A DNA stretch of 64,000 nucleotides from Mesorhizobium loti (GTDB taxonomy: Bacteria > Pseudomonadota > Alphaproteobacteria > Rhizobiales > Rhizobiaceae), in contig CP050293.1 of NCBI GenBank assembly GCA_014189435.1, positions 253,001-317,000 of the forward strand, in the 5' to 3' direction. How positions within the stretch are numbered: position 1 is the first letter of the stretch; each line of letters begins with the position of its first letter. Positions 9,741 through 17,922 of the stretch are shown here, piece after piece. A model generated the notes under the pieces. It did not search any database. It had not been told where the DNA came from and was given only the letters and a program-made list of their open reading frames with translations. A program made the position numbers and the translations under genes.

Positions 9741-10805
9741 ATGGCCGATCCGTTCCTTTCCATCCAGCACGTTCGAAAATCCTTCGGCGCCACCACGGTC
9801 GTGGAGGATTTCAATCTCGACGTCGAGCGCGGCGAATTCGTCTCCTTCCTCGGCCCGTCCGGTTGCGGCAAGACCACCGTGCTGCGCATGGTGGCGGGCT
9901 TCGAGGAGCCGAGCGCGGGCACGATCGTCGTCGGCGGCAAGGACATTACGAGGCTGAAGCCCAACCAGCGCAATGTCGGCATGGTGTTCCAGGCCTATGC
10001 GCTGTTTCCGAACCTGACCGTGGCGCAGAACATCGGCTTCGGCCTCAAGGTCGCCGGCATGCCCAGGGCGGACATCGATGCTCGTGTCGCCGAGATGCTT
10101 GGCATCATCAAGCTGCCGCAGATGGCGGATCGCTATCCCTACCAGCTCTCGGGCGGCCAACAGCAGCGCATCGCGCTGGCCCGGGCCATCGCGCCGAAGC
10201 CGAAGCTGCTGCTGCTCGATGAGCCGCTGTCGGCGCTCGACGCCAAGGTGCGCGTCTCGCTGCGCGAGGAAATCCGCTCGATCCAGAAGAAGCTCGGCAT
10301 CACCACCATCTTTGTCACGCACGACCAGGAAGAGGCGCTGTCGATCTCGGATCGCATCGCCGTCATGTATGGCGGCAAGGCCGAGCAGGTCGGCACGCCG
10401 TTCGAGATCTACAACCGCCCGGCGACTAAGTTCGTCGCCAATTTCGTCGGCACGCTGAACGTGCTGGAAGGCACCGTCACCGATGCCGCGGCCGGCACGG
10501 TGCGGGTCAATTCCGAACAGGTCTCGCTCAAGGGCAAGCTCAACGGTTCCAAGTCGGGCGACACGCTGTCGCTGGCGTTGCGGCCGGAAGCCATCTCGCT
10601 TGGCCGCCAGCCCGGCCGCGACTCCAGCCTTTCCGGAGAAATCTCCGAAGTGCATTTCCTCGGCTCGGTGATCCGGGTTCGCGTCGGCATCGGCGGCAAC
10701 ACGGTCTCGCTCGACACCTTCAACAGCCCGGCGACCCCGCCGCCAGCTGTCGGCGAGAAGGCCGAGATATCGTTCTCGTCGAGCGACATGCTGGTGCTGC
10801 ACTGA
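9741..10805 (+). CDS. ABC transporter ATP-binding protein (PotA/FbpC type)
   Basis: The 354-residue ATPase has Walker A GPSGCGKTT (near 39), Q-loop, signature LSGGQQQRIALARA (near 137), Walker B LLLLDEPLSALD (near 158) and the switch histidine in FVTHDQEEA (near 193). A C-terminal TOBE-like domain of about 110 residues follows. It energises the importer formed by the two preceding permeases and the binding protein. It ends the plus-strand amine cluster; the next 425 bp hold a repeat and a decayed gene. Confidence 0.9.
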   Translation: MADPFLSIQHVRKSFGATTVVEDFNLDVERGEFVSFLGPSGCGKTTVLRMVAGFEEPSAGTIVVGGKDITRLKPNQRNVGMVFQAYALFPNLTVAQNIGFGLKVAGMPRADIDARVAEMLGIIKLPQMADRYPYQLSGGQQQRIALARAIAPKPKLLLLDEPLSALDAKVRVSLREEIRSIQKKLGITTIFVTHDQEEALSISDRIAVMYGGKAEQVGTPFEIYNRPATKFVANFVGTLNVLEGTVTDAAAGTVRVNSEQVSLKGKLNGSKSGDTLSLALRPEAISLGRQPGRDSSLSGEISEVHFLGSVIRVRVGIGGNTVSLDTFNSPATPPPAVGEKAEISFSSSDMLVLH

Positions 10806-10967
10806 CGGCGCGACGAGTCCGCGAGGCAAAGGGCGTCAAGCCGGCGCGATAGACGGCTGCGAGACGGCCTGGAAGACAGGCCGCGCCCCCATATGCGCCT
10901 CCACGGGATGAACACATCTTCTGTGACTGGCCTGACTGATCGGCCCGTGGCTTGATTGCCACGCGGT

Positions 10968-11130
10968 TCCCCCAATCCGTCGCTGCTTCGCAGCGCCACC
11001 TTTCCCCTCCGGAGGGAAAGGAAGGGAGCTTTGCTGGACGAGCGTTGACGGCAAAAAGCCTGGCGCGCCTTTCCTCTACCCCGTCGATCGGGGGAGAGGT
11101 GGATCGGCGAAGCCGAGACGGAGTGGGGGT
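10968..11130. repeat. Large imperfect inverted repeat, intergenic
   Basis: The left edge (CCCCCAATCCGTCGCTGCTT) and the right edge read on the other strand (CCCCCACTCCGTCTCGGCTT) are near-identical inverted copies, about 160 bp apart. Inner CCACCTTTCCCC and GGGGAGAGGTGG also pair. This is the style of rhizobial mosaic intergenic repeats. The rest of 10806-10967 and 11131-11230 shows no gene. Confidence 0.65.
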
Positions 11131-11230
11131 CGACCAGCGCCGCATAAGACAATGGCATGCGCCAAGCTGACATGCACGCTATCGCCAAACACCAGCCACT
11201 TGGAAATGTGTGCATGCCGTAGATATGCGC

Positions 11231-11590
11231 CTAGAGCGCCGGGAGATCGGTCAGCGAAGCCAGGCCGGGGTGTACCTCATCGAGGAAGCGCAACATGACG
11301 GCAACTGCGACATCGGCATGGCCGATGCGGCCGCCGAACCAATAGGCGCCGGGCCTTGCAGCGCGCTCGGTTTCCAGCACTGCAAGCGCGGCCTCGACCT
11401 GCGTAGGGGGAGCGGCGCCCGCCCACAGCTCCAATGCCTCTTCGTGTAGCCGCTTCTCGCGGCGAAGGGGATCATATCGGCCCTGTCCGCCAGGAGGCGG
11501 TTTGGGGCCAGTTGCCAGAGGGCTTGAGTTTGACAGCCAATCGACCGCATCCTGTGGGCATATTCGTGCCGGCAACCCGTCTCACCGAAG
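11231..11590 (-). pseudogene. Decayed glutathione S-transferase fragment
   Basis: The minus strand encodes LHEEALELWAGAAPPTQVEA, then AALAVLETERAARPGAYWFG and GRIGHADVAVAVMLRFLDEV. This is the helical C-terminal half of a GST, including the conserved GxxxxADVAVA segment. An upstream fragment, LLADRADMIPF, is in another frame, so at least one frameshift separates the pieces. The thioredoxin-like N-terminal half is missing and the end is truncated. It is a relic next to a repeat element. Confidence 0.6.
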
Positions 11591-11599
11591 CAACAGCCC

Positions 11600-13153
11600 A
11601 TGGCTCTTTTTGAACTCACCCTTGTCCTGCTTTTGACCGCCGTCGCGCTGACGGCGCTGTCGCGACGGCTGGAGATCCCCTATCCGTCGCTGCTGGCTTT
11701 GGCCGGGGTCGGGATTGCCTTCGTGCCTGGTGCGCCAATGATCGAGATCGATCCGGAACTGGCGCTTGCCCTGTTCATCGCTCCGGTGCTTCTCGACGCT
11801 GCCTATGACACCTCATTGCGCGACCTGAAGCGCTACCGTCTGTCGCTGGCACTGCTGGCGCTTGGCGCCGTTGTCTTCACCACTGTGGTGGTTGCGTTCG
11901 TTGGCTGGAAGATGGCCGGTCTGCCGATCGCGGCGGCGATCGCGCTCGGCGCCATCGTAGCACCTCCGGATGCGGTGGCGGCATCTGCCGTGCTCGGACA
12001 ATTCAAGGTGCCGCACCGTATCACCGCCATCCTGCAGGGCGAGAGCCTGCTCAACGATGCCACGGCACTGCTGATCTATCGGCTGGCGGTTTCGGCAGCG
12101 CTCGGCTCGATCATGCTGAGCAACGCCATTCCGACGATCTTGCTGTCCACCATAGGCAGCCTGGTTGCGGGTTATCTGTTTGGCCGCTTCTCGCTCATGA
12201 CGCTCACCCGGATCGAGGATGCGGCGAGCAGCACGGTGGTGCAATTCGCCGGAACTTTCGGAGTCTGGATCCTGGCCGACAGGCTCGGCCTTTCGGCCAT
12301 CATCACCATCGTCGTCTACGCCATGACTATCGCGCGCAGGGCGCCGCGCCGCATGTCGGCGAGACGCCGCGTCAGCACCTATTCGGTCTGGGAGACGGCC
12401 GTCTTCGTGCTCAACGTGCTGGCTTTCGTCCTGATGGGCCTGCAAGCACGGTCGATCGTCGGCCGGCTCTCCGGCGATGGGCAAGGCGAAGCCTTTCTCT
12501 TCGCCGCAACGGTGCTGGCCGTCGTCATCGTGGCGCGCCTCGTCTGGGTGGCGAGCTATGTTGCGATCATACGATGGTTTGCCCGCTTCGGCGGCGAAGA
12601 AACAAGGCGAGATGTGCCGACGTTCGGCGGCGCGGTGCTCGTCGGTTGGTGCGGCATGCGGGGGCTGGTGACGCTGGTGGTGGCCATTGCCCTGCCGGCC
12701 AATTTTCCCGGCCGCGATCCGATCGTGCTTGCCGCCTTCGCCGTGGTTCTCGGCACGCTGGTGCTGCAAGGCATGACGCTGAAGCCGCTGCTGCGGATAC
12801 TCAACTTCGACCCGGACAGGACGGTTGATAATGAGGTGGCGCAGGCGCGCGTTGCCATCATGCAGGCCGCCCTGGATGTGTTGAGCCGCAAGACGTCGGC
12901 CGCGGCCGCCGTCGTGCGCGAGCAGTACGAGGCTCAGCGCGTGATTGCGGAAAACCCGGAGGACGCACAGGCGGCAACCGAGTACGACCGGCTGCGCCTT
13001 TATGCCATCAACCGCCAGCGCGATACGCTGGAGGAATTGCGCCGCAACGGCACGATCGGCGACGAGGCCTACCATCGGCTGGAAGAGGAAATCGACTGGG
13101 CGGAACTGGCGGCATCGCCGGCTGGAAGTTTCCAGCCATTGACGACGACCTGA
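11600..13153 (+). CDS. CPA1-family Na+(K+)/H+ antiporter
   Basis: The 517-residue protein has an N-terminal block of about twelve membrane segments. Antiporter signatures are APPDAVAASAVLG (near 114) and LQGESLLNDATALLIYRLAV (near 141-160), where the aspartates carry the cation. GWCGMRGLVTLVVAIALP (near 350) is also typical. The last ~120 residues are a charged cytoplasmic tail. It exchanges protons for monovalent cations at the inner membrane. It stands alone between a decayed GST and a nuclease/phosphatase gene. Confidence 0.9.
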   Translation: MALFELTLVLLLTAVALTALSRRLEIPYPSLLALAGVGIAFVPGAPMIEIDPELALALFIAPVLLDAAYDTSLRDLKRYRLSLALLALGAVVFTTVVVAFVGWKMAGLPIAAAIALGAIVAPPDAVAASAVLGQFKVPHRITAILQGESLLNDATALLIYRLAVSAALGSIMLSNAIPTILLSTIGSLVAGYLFGRFSLMTLTRIEDAASSTVVQFAGTFGVWILADRLGLSAIITIVVYAMTIARRAPRRMSARRRVSTYSVWETAVFVLNVLAFVLMGLQARSIVGRLSGDGQGEAFLFAATVLAVVIVARLVWVASYVAIIRWFARFGGEETRRDVPTFGGAVLVGWCGMRGLVTLVVAIALPANFPGRDPIVLAAFAVVLGTLVLQGMTLKPLLRILNFDPDRTVDNEVAQARVAIMQAALDVLSRKTSAAAAVVREQYEAQRVIAENPEDAQAATEYDRLRLYAINRQRDTLEELRRNGTIGDEAYHRLEEEIDWAELAASPAGSFQPLTTT

Positions 13154-13242
13154 CCGCTGGCCCAGCCCCGTCATTCGCTCGGCACATTGCAACCAATCCG
13201 CCGATCCGCTACTGCCATCACCGAAAGTGAGCCGGATAAGCA

Positions 13243-14145
13243 ATGAAGCTGGTCAGCTACAACATCCAGTACGGGTTCGGCAGCGACGGCCGCTACGATC
13301 CTTCGCGCGCCGCGCGCATCGTTGCCGGCGCCGATATCATCGCCTTGCAGGAAGTCGAGCGGCACTGGCAGCGCAGCAATTTCGACGACCAGCCGGAGCT
13401 GCTTTCCAGCCTCCTGCCGGACTATCACTGGGTCTATGGCCCGGCCTTCGACATGGACGCCAGCGAGCGGCGTGATGGTCGTTTGGTCAACCGGCGCCGC
13501 CAGTTCGGCACCATGGTGCTGTCCAAGCTGCCGATCGTCTGGTCGCGGCTGCATGCGCTGCCGATGCGCCGCACGCTGCGTCCCCTCAACACCCGCAATG
13601 CGGCTCTCGAATGCATGATCCGCACGCCGGCCGGCCCGGTGCGGGTGTTGTCGCTGCATCTCGCCCATATCGCGGTCGAGGAGCGCTTGGAGCAGATCGA
13701 CTATCTCATGGCCGAGCATCGCCGGGCACCATCCGATGGCGGACCGTGGAGCGGTGTCGACGACGAGCCCACGCGCAACTGGACCAGCGGCGAAGCGGAG
13801 CCGGAAAATCCGCTGGCGGCGATCTGGATGGGTGACTTCAACATGGAGCCGGGCAGCGCCGAATATCGCCGCATCGTCGGCAGCACGCCCTACCATCGTG
13901 GCGCCGCCTATCTTGACGGCTTCATCGATGCCGCCACCGTCGCCAGCGAGCCGGCTCAGGATTTCCACACCCATGTGAAGACCATCGACGGCAAGGTGGC
14001 AAAGCGCCGGCTCGATCATTGCTTCGTCGGCGGCATGTTTGCCGGGCGCGTGCGCTCGGTCCGCGCCGACATTGGCGAGGTTGCGTCGGATCATTTCCCG
14101 CTGCGGGTCGACATCGATCTCGAAACGCCCGGCATCGCCCCATGA
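13243..14145 (+). CDS. Endonuclease/exonuclease/phosphatase (EEP) family protein
   Basis: The 300-residue protein starts MKLVSYNIQYGFGSDGRYD with the asparagine of the EEP fold. It continues with IIALQEVERHW (catalytic glutamate near 38), MGDFNMEPGSAEYRR (Asp/Asn near 197) and VASDHFPLRVDI (Asp-His pair near 286). The family includes DNA-repair exonucleases, phosphodiesterases and phospholipases. There is no signal peptide, so it is probably cytoplasmic. The actual substrate is unknown. It ends 7 bp before an EamA transporter gene and may be cotranscribed with it. Confidence 0.82.
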   Translation: MKLVSYNIQYGFGSDGRYDPSRAARIVAGADIIALQEVERHWQRSNFDDQPELLSSLLPDYHWVYGPAFDMDASERRDGRLVNRRRQFGTMVLSKLPIVWSRLHALPMRRTLRPLNTRNAALECMIRTPAGPVRVLSLHLAHIAVEERLEQIDYLMAEHRRAPSDGGPWSGVDDEPTRNWTSGEAEPENPLAAIWMGDFNMEPGSAEYRRIVGSTPYHRGAAYLDGFIDAATVASEPAQDFHTHVKTIDGKVAKRRLDHCFVGGMFAGRVRSVRADIGEVASDHFPLRVDIDLETPGIAP

Positions 14146-14152
14146 GCCGCGC

Positions 14153-14998
14153 ATGACACTTTTCGTCTTCTTCGCAGTGCTTGCCGCCGCCGCCATGCAC
14201 GCGATCTGGAACGCGCTGGTCAAGGTTCATCTCGACCGCTTCCTGTCGATCACGCTGATGACGCTCGGCATGGGCACTGCTGCACTCGTGGTGCTGCCCT
14301 TCGTCGAAGTGCCGAAGGCGGAAGTGTGGCCCTACATCATCGCCTCCGTCATTTTTCACATGGGCTACCGGACCTTCCTGATCGGCGCCTACAAGGCCGG
14401 CGATTTCGCCCAGACCTATCCGCTGGCGCGTGGGACGGCGCCGCTGCTGGCCGCCTTTGGCGGCATGTTCGTCGTTGCCGAGATTCCCGGCCCGTTCGCC
14501 ATTCTCGGCATCTTTCTGTTGTCGGCCGGCACGCTGGTGATGTCGTTTCGCGGCGGGGCGCATCTTGAGAAGCTAAACCTGCGCGCGGTCGGCTTTGCGC
14601 TCGGCACCTCGATCTTCATCGCCAGCTATACGCTGTCCGACGGCAGCGGTGCGCGGCTGGCCGCGACGGCGCAGAGCTATGCAGCCTGGCTGTTCATCTG
14701 CGATGCTTTTGGCGCCTTGGTGCTGTGCCTCATCTTCCGTGGACCGAAGGCCCTGCCGGTGCTGGCGCGCGACTGGAAGACGGGGCTGTTCACCGGTGTG
14801 CTCAGCGGTGCGGCCTACTGGATCGTGATGTGGGCGATGACCAAGGCGCCGATCGCCTCGGTGGCGTCGCTGCGCGAAACCTCGATCCTGTTTGCCATGA
14901 TGATCTCGGTCTTCGCGCTCGGCGAAAAAATGACGGGCTGGCGCGGTGCCGCCGCGCTCAGCATCGTTGCGGGTGTCGTCGCGCTCAGGCTTGGTTGA
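14153..14998 (+). CDS. EamA/DMT-superfamily transporter
   Basis: The 281-residue protein has ten predicted membrane segments in two five-helix EamA halves, typical of drug/metabolite exporters. The ATG at 14153 is chosen because the hydrophobic protein begins there (MTLFVFFAVLAAAAMHAIWN). The frame upstream to 14039 only shadows the EEP gene. Its last 14 bp overlap the end of the convergent Dabb gene. Substrate is unknown. Confidence 0.85.
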   Translation: MTLFVFFAVLAAAAMHAIWNALVKVHLDRFLSITLMTLGMGTAALVVLPFVEVPKAEVWPYIIASVIFHMGYRTFLIGAYKAGDFAQTYPLARGTAPLLAAFGGMFVVAEIPGPFAILGIFLLSAGTLVMSFRGGAHLEKLNLRAVGFALGTSIFIASYTLSDGSGARLAATAQSYAAWLFICDAFGALVLCLIFRGPKALPVLARDWKTGLFTGVLSGAAYWIVMWAMTKAPIASVASLRETSILFAMMISVFALGEKMTGWRGAAALSIVAGVVALRLG

Positions 14999-15302
14999 TC
15001 TCCAGATCGAAGACCATCAATCCGTCCGTGCCACCTTCGAGAGCCGCGACCAGCCGCGCGCCGGCGCGCTGATGCGCCTCATGCACCAGATAGGCGTCGC
15101 GGGCGGCGGCATCGCGGAAATCGATGGTGAAGCCATGGCTGAAGCCGCGTGCGAACGGCTCCGGGCTGACATTGGCGCTGAACTGGACCGTGTCCATGCC
15201 GTCGATCACCTGCCGCAGCGCCTCGAGATCGGCATGGATCGCCTTGTGTTCACCGACACCGACATCATTGCGGAATTTGACGAAAACACAGTGCCTGATC
15301 AT
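14985..15302 (-). CDS. Dabb (stress-responsive A/B barrel) domain protein
   Basis: The 105-residue protein MIRHCVFVKFRNDVGVGEHK... shows the dimeric alpha-beta barrel pattern, with the central GFSHGFTIDFRDAAARDAYL and the HEAHQRAGARL stretch typical of Dabb proteins. Such small cytoplasmic proteins bind or convert metabolites in catabolic operons. It lies 17 bp after the GMC oxidoreductase gene and is likely the last gene of the long minus-strand transcript. Function within the pathway is unknown. Confidence 0.85.
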   Translation of the reverse strand: MIRHCVFVKFRNDVGVGEHKAIHADLEALRQVIDGMDTVQFSANVSPEPFARGFSHGFTIDFRDAAARDAYLVHEAHQRAGARLVAALEGGTDGLMVFDLEINQA

Positions 15303-15319
15303 TTCTTGCTCCTAAATGG

Positions 15320-16948
15320 CTAAGCCGCCCGGTTTCCGGAAAACACCGCCGGCGGCAGCGGCTCGCGGCCGAGGACCAGGTCGGCGCCCTTTTCACCGAC
15401 CATGATGGTCGGCGCATTGGTGTTGGAGGAGGGCACGCGCGGCATCACCGAGGCGTCGCAGACGCGCAGGCCCTCGATGCCGCGCAGCCGCAGATCCGGC
15501 GTCACGACGGCCATATCGTCATGGCCCATGCGGCAGGTGCCGACCGGGTGGTGGTCGGTCTTGGAACTGCGGCAGGCGTAGTCGAACAGCTCGTCGTCGC
15601 TGGCGAGAGACGGGCCGGGCAGGACTTCGCGCAGGACGTAAGGGGCAAGCGCCTTCTGCCGCATGATCTCGCGCGCCAGCCTCAGCCCCTTGATCGACAT
15701 GGCGCGGTCATAGGGATCGGACCAGTAGTTCGGATCGATCAGCGGGTGGTCGGCGGGATCGGCGCTCTTCAGCCGCACCGTGCCGCGCGAGCGCGGGCGC
15801 AGGAATGCCGAGTTCAAGGTGACGCCGGGGTTTTTCAGCTTCTCGACGCCGGCCTCGATACCGGAGCCCAGGCCGAGATGGAACTGAATGTCGGGCGAAG
15901 CCGCAGTCGGGTCGGCGTACCAGAAGCCGCCGGTCTCGAACAGGCTGGAGGCCACCGGCCCCTTCTTCAGCAGCAAATATTGCAGCCCGGCCCAGGCCGT
16001 GCGGTGCAGTTTGGCGTAGTTGTCATAGGTGTGGTCACCGGTGCATTCGGCAATGACGAACAGATCGAGATGGTCCTGCATGTTGGAGCCGACGCCGGGC
16101 AGATCGTGCACCGGTGTGATGCCGACCGCCTTAAGATGGTCGGCCGGGCCGATGCCCGACTGCATCAAGAGCTTCGGCGAGCCGATGGCGCCGGACGAGA
16201 CGATCACCTCGCGCTCGGCGCGCAGTATTTTTGTCTCGCCGCCTGGTTTCTCGACCACCTCGACGCCGATGGCGCGGCCCTTCTCGACGACGACGCGGGT
16301 CACCAGCACGTCGGTCCTGACCGTCAGGTTCTTGCGGGCCCGGATCGGCTTCAAATAGGCGACCGAAGCTGAGGAGCGCCGGGCATTCTTCTGGGTCAGC
16401 TGGTAATAGCCGACGCCTTCCTGGCTGGCGCCGTTGAAATCCGGGTTGAAGGGGATGCCCATCTCCTGGCCGGCACGGAAATAAGCCTCGCAGATCGGCA
16501 GCGGCGAAATCGGGTTGGACACACCGAGCGGGCCTTGGTCGCCATGAAAGTCGTTGGCGTAGCGCTGGTTGTTTTCGGCGCGTTTGAAGTAAGGCAGCAC
16601 GTCGCGATAGCCCCAGCCGGCGAGGCCCTCTTCCTTCTCCCAGGCATCATAGTCACGAGCATTGCCGCGCGTGTAGATCTGGGCGTTGATGGAGGAGCCG
16701 CCGCCGACCACCTTGGCCTGCGTGTACCAGAAGACGCGGTCCTTCATGTGCTTCTGCGGCACGGTCGACCAGCCCCATGAGGCGATGCCCTTGGTCATCT
16801 TCGCAAAGCCGGCCGGCATGTGGATGTAGGGATGCCAGTCCTTGCCGCCGGCTTCCAGCAGCAGGACCGAATTTGCCGGATCCTCGCTGAGCCGGTTGGC
16901 CAGAACGCAGCCGGCCGGACCGGCGCCCACGATGATGTAGTCGGTCAT
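15320..16948 (-). CDS. GMC-family FAD oxidoreductase (choline dehydrogenase-like)
   Basis: The product is about 542 residues. DYIIVGAGPAGCVLANRLSE is the FAD Rossmann motif, followed by VVGGGSSINAQIYTRG and the GMC signature SGAIGSPKLLMQSGIGPA (near 256). The C-terminal VGTCRMGHDD holds the active-site histidine region and NTNAPTIMVGEKGADL ends the fold. It oxidises a primary alcohol or sugar hydroxyl. The ATG at 16948 is used; an in-frame GTG at 16960 would add four residues. It is 12 bp from the SDR gene, in the LacI-linked operon. Confidence 0.9.
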   Translation of the reverse strand: MTDYIIVGAGPAGCVLANRLSEDPANSVLLLEAGGKDWHPYIHMPAGFAKMTKGIASWGWSTVPQKHMKDRVFWYTQAKVVGGGSSINAQIYTRGNARDYDAWEKEEGLAGWGYRDVLPYFKRAENNQRYANDFHGDQGPLGVSNPISPLPICEAYFRAGQEMGIPFNPDFNGASQEGVGYYQLTQKNARRSSASVAYLKPIRARKNLTVRTDVLVTRVVVEKGRAIGVEVVEKPGGETKILRAEREVIVSSGAIGSPKLLMQSGIGPADHLKAVGITPVHDLPGVGSNMQDHLDLFVIAECTGDHTYDNYAKLHRTAWAGLQYLLLKKGPVASSLFETGGFWYADPTAASPDIQFHLGLGSGIEAGVEKLKNPGVTLNSAFLRPRSRGTVRLKSADPADHPLIDPNYWSDPYDRAMSIKGLRLAREIMRQKALAPYVLREVLPGPSLASDDELFDYACRSSKTDHHPVGTCRMGHDDMAVVTPDLRLRGIEGLRVCDASVMPRVPSSNTNAPTIMVGEKGADLVLGREPLPPAVFSGNRAA

Positions 16949-16960
16949 GACACTGTCCAC

Positions 16961-17722
16961 TTACAGCCGCGACACGGAGAGCGCGCCGTCGACATTGATG
17001 ATCGAGCCGGTCGAAAAGCCGAGCTTGCCGCCGGCGAGCATCGCCACCACGGCACCAATGTCGGATGCTTCGCCCCAGCGCTTTGCCGGCACCAAGCCGC
17101 CATCGATGAGGGCATCGTATTTGGCGGTGACGCCTGATGTCATGTCGGTGCGGATGATGCCGGGCCGCACCTCGAACACGCCGATGTTTTCCGGCGCAAG
17201 CCGCAACGCCAGGTTCTTCACCCACATCGAAAGCCCGGCTTTCGAGATGCAGTATTCGGAGCGCTCCGGCGAGGCCATCTCGGCGCTGACCGAGGTGACG
17301 GTTATGATCGATTTGGGGTGATCGCCTGGTGTGGCCAGCATCGCCTTGGCGACAGCCTGGCTGAGGAAGACGGTGCCGCGCAGGTTGATGCCCAACGTGC
17401 GGTCGAAATTTTCGGGCTGGAGGTCCAGCAAATCACCGCGCACCACGGCGCCGACGCCGGCATTGTTGACCAGGCAGTCGATGCGGCCGAAGGCGCGTGT
17501 CGCGGCGTCGACAAGTGTGGTGTGGCAGGCGAGGTCGGCAATGTCGCAGCGGATATAGGCGAATTTCGCGCCGCGCGCGGTGATGTCAGTGGCAAGTCCG
17601 TCAGCGGCTGTTTCGGCAAGATCAGCAACAAGAATATCGAAACCGGCATCCGCCAGTGCCTGAGCGCAGGCGAGGCCGATGCCGCGCGCGCCGCCAGTGA
17701 CGATGGCCACCGGGCGTGTCAT
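16961..17722 (-). CDS. Short-chain dehydrogenase/reductase
   Basis: The 253-residue classical SDR has TGGARGIGLA (cofactor loop, near 9), NNAGVGAVV (near 86), a catalytic serine in ITVTSVSAEM and the YCISKAG Tyr-Lys pair (near 157). The start at 17722 is set by MTRPVAIVTGG and a GAGGTC ribosome site; the longer frame to 17926 runs through a repeat and is not protein-like. It probably acts with the two flanking GMC oxidoreductases in oxidising a polyol or keto-sugar. Confidence 0.9.
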   Translation of the reverse strand: MTRPVAIVTGGARGIGLACAQALADAGFDILVADLAETAADGLATDITARGAKFAYIRCDIADLACHTTLVDAATRAFGRIDCLVNNAGVGAVVRGDLLDLQPENFDRTLGINLRGTVFLSQAVAKAMLATPGDHPKSIITVTSVSAEMASPERSEYCISKAGLSMWVKNLALRLAPENIGVFEVRPGIIRTDMTSGVTAKYDALIDGGLVPAKRWGEASDIGAVVAMLAGGKLGFSTGSIINVDGALSVSRL

Positions 17723-17752
17723 CGAAAGCTGACCTCGCGGACGTTGACGCTG

Positions 17753-17909
17753 CCCCTCATCGCCCTGCCGGGCACTTCTCCCCGTATAGTGACGGGGAGA
17801 AGGGAAGCCTTTGCCGCCCGCTTCGCCAATCGCCAAGGAAGCGCCGAGGTTGCGGCCAGCTCTCTTCTCCCCGTTTACGGGGAGAAGGTGCCGGCAGGCG
17901 GATGAGGGG
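17753..17909. repeat. RIME-like composite palindrome
   Basis: The outer arms begin CCCCTCAT and end ATGAGGGG. Each arm contains a smaller hairpin of CTTCTCCCCGT with ACGGGGAGAAG. The right edge, GGCGGATGAGGGG, repeats the one at 3973-3986. The element sits between the SDR and GMC genes inside the minus-strand operon, so it is probably transcribed and may process the message. Confidence 0.72.
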
Positions 17910-17922
17910 CGGCGCTGACCGA

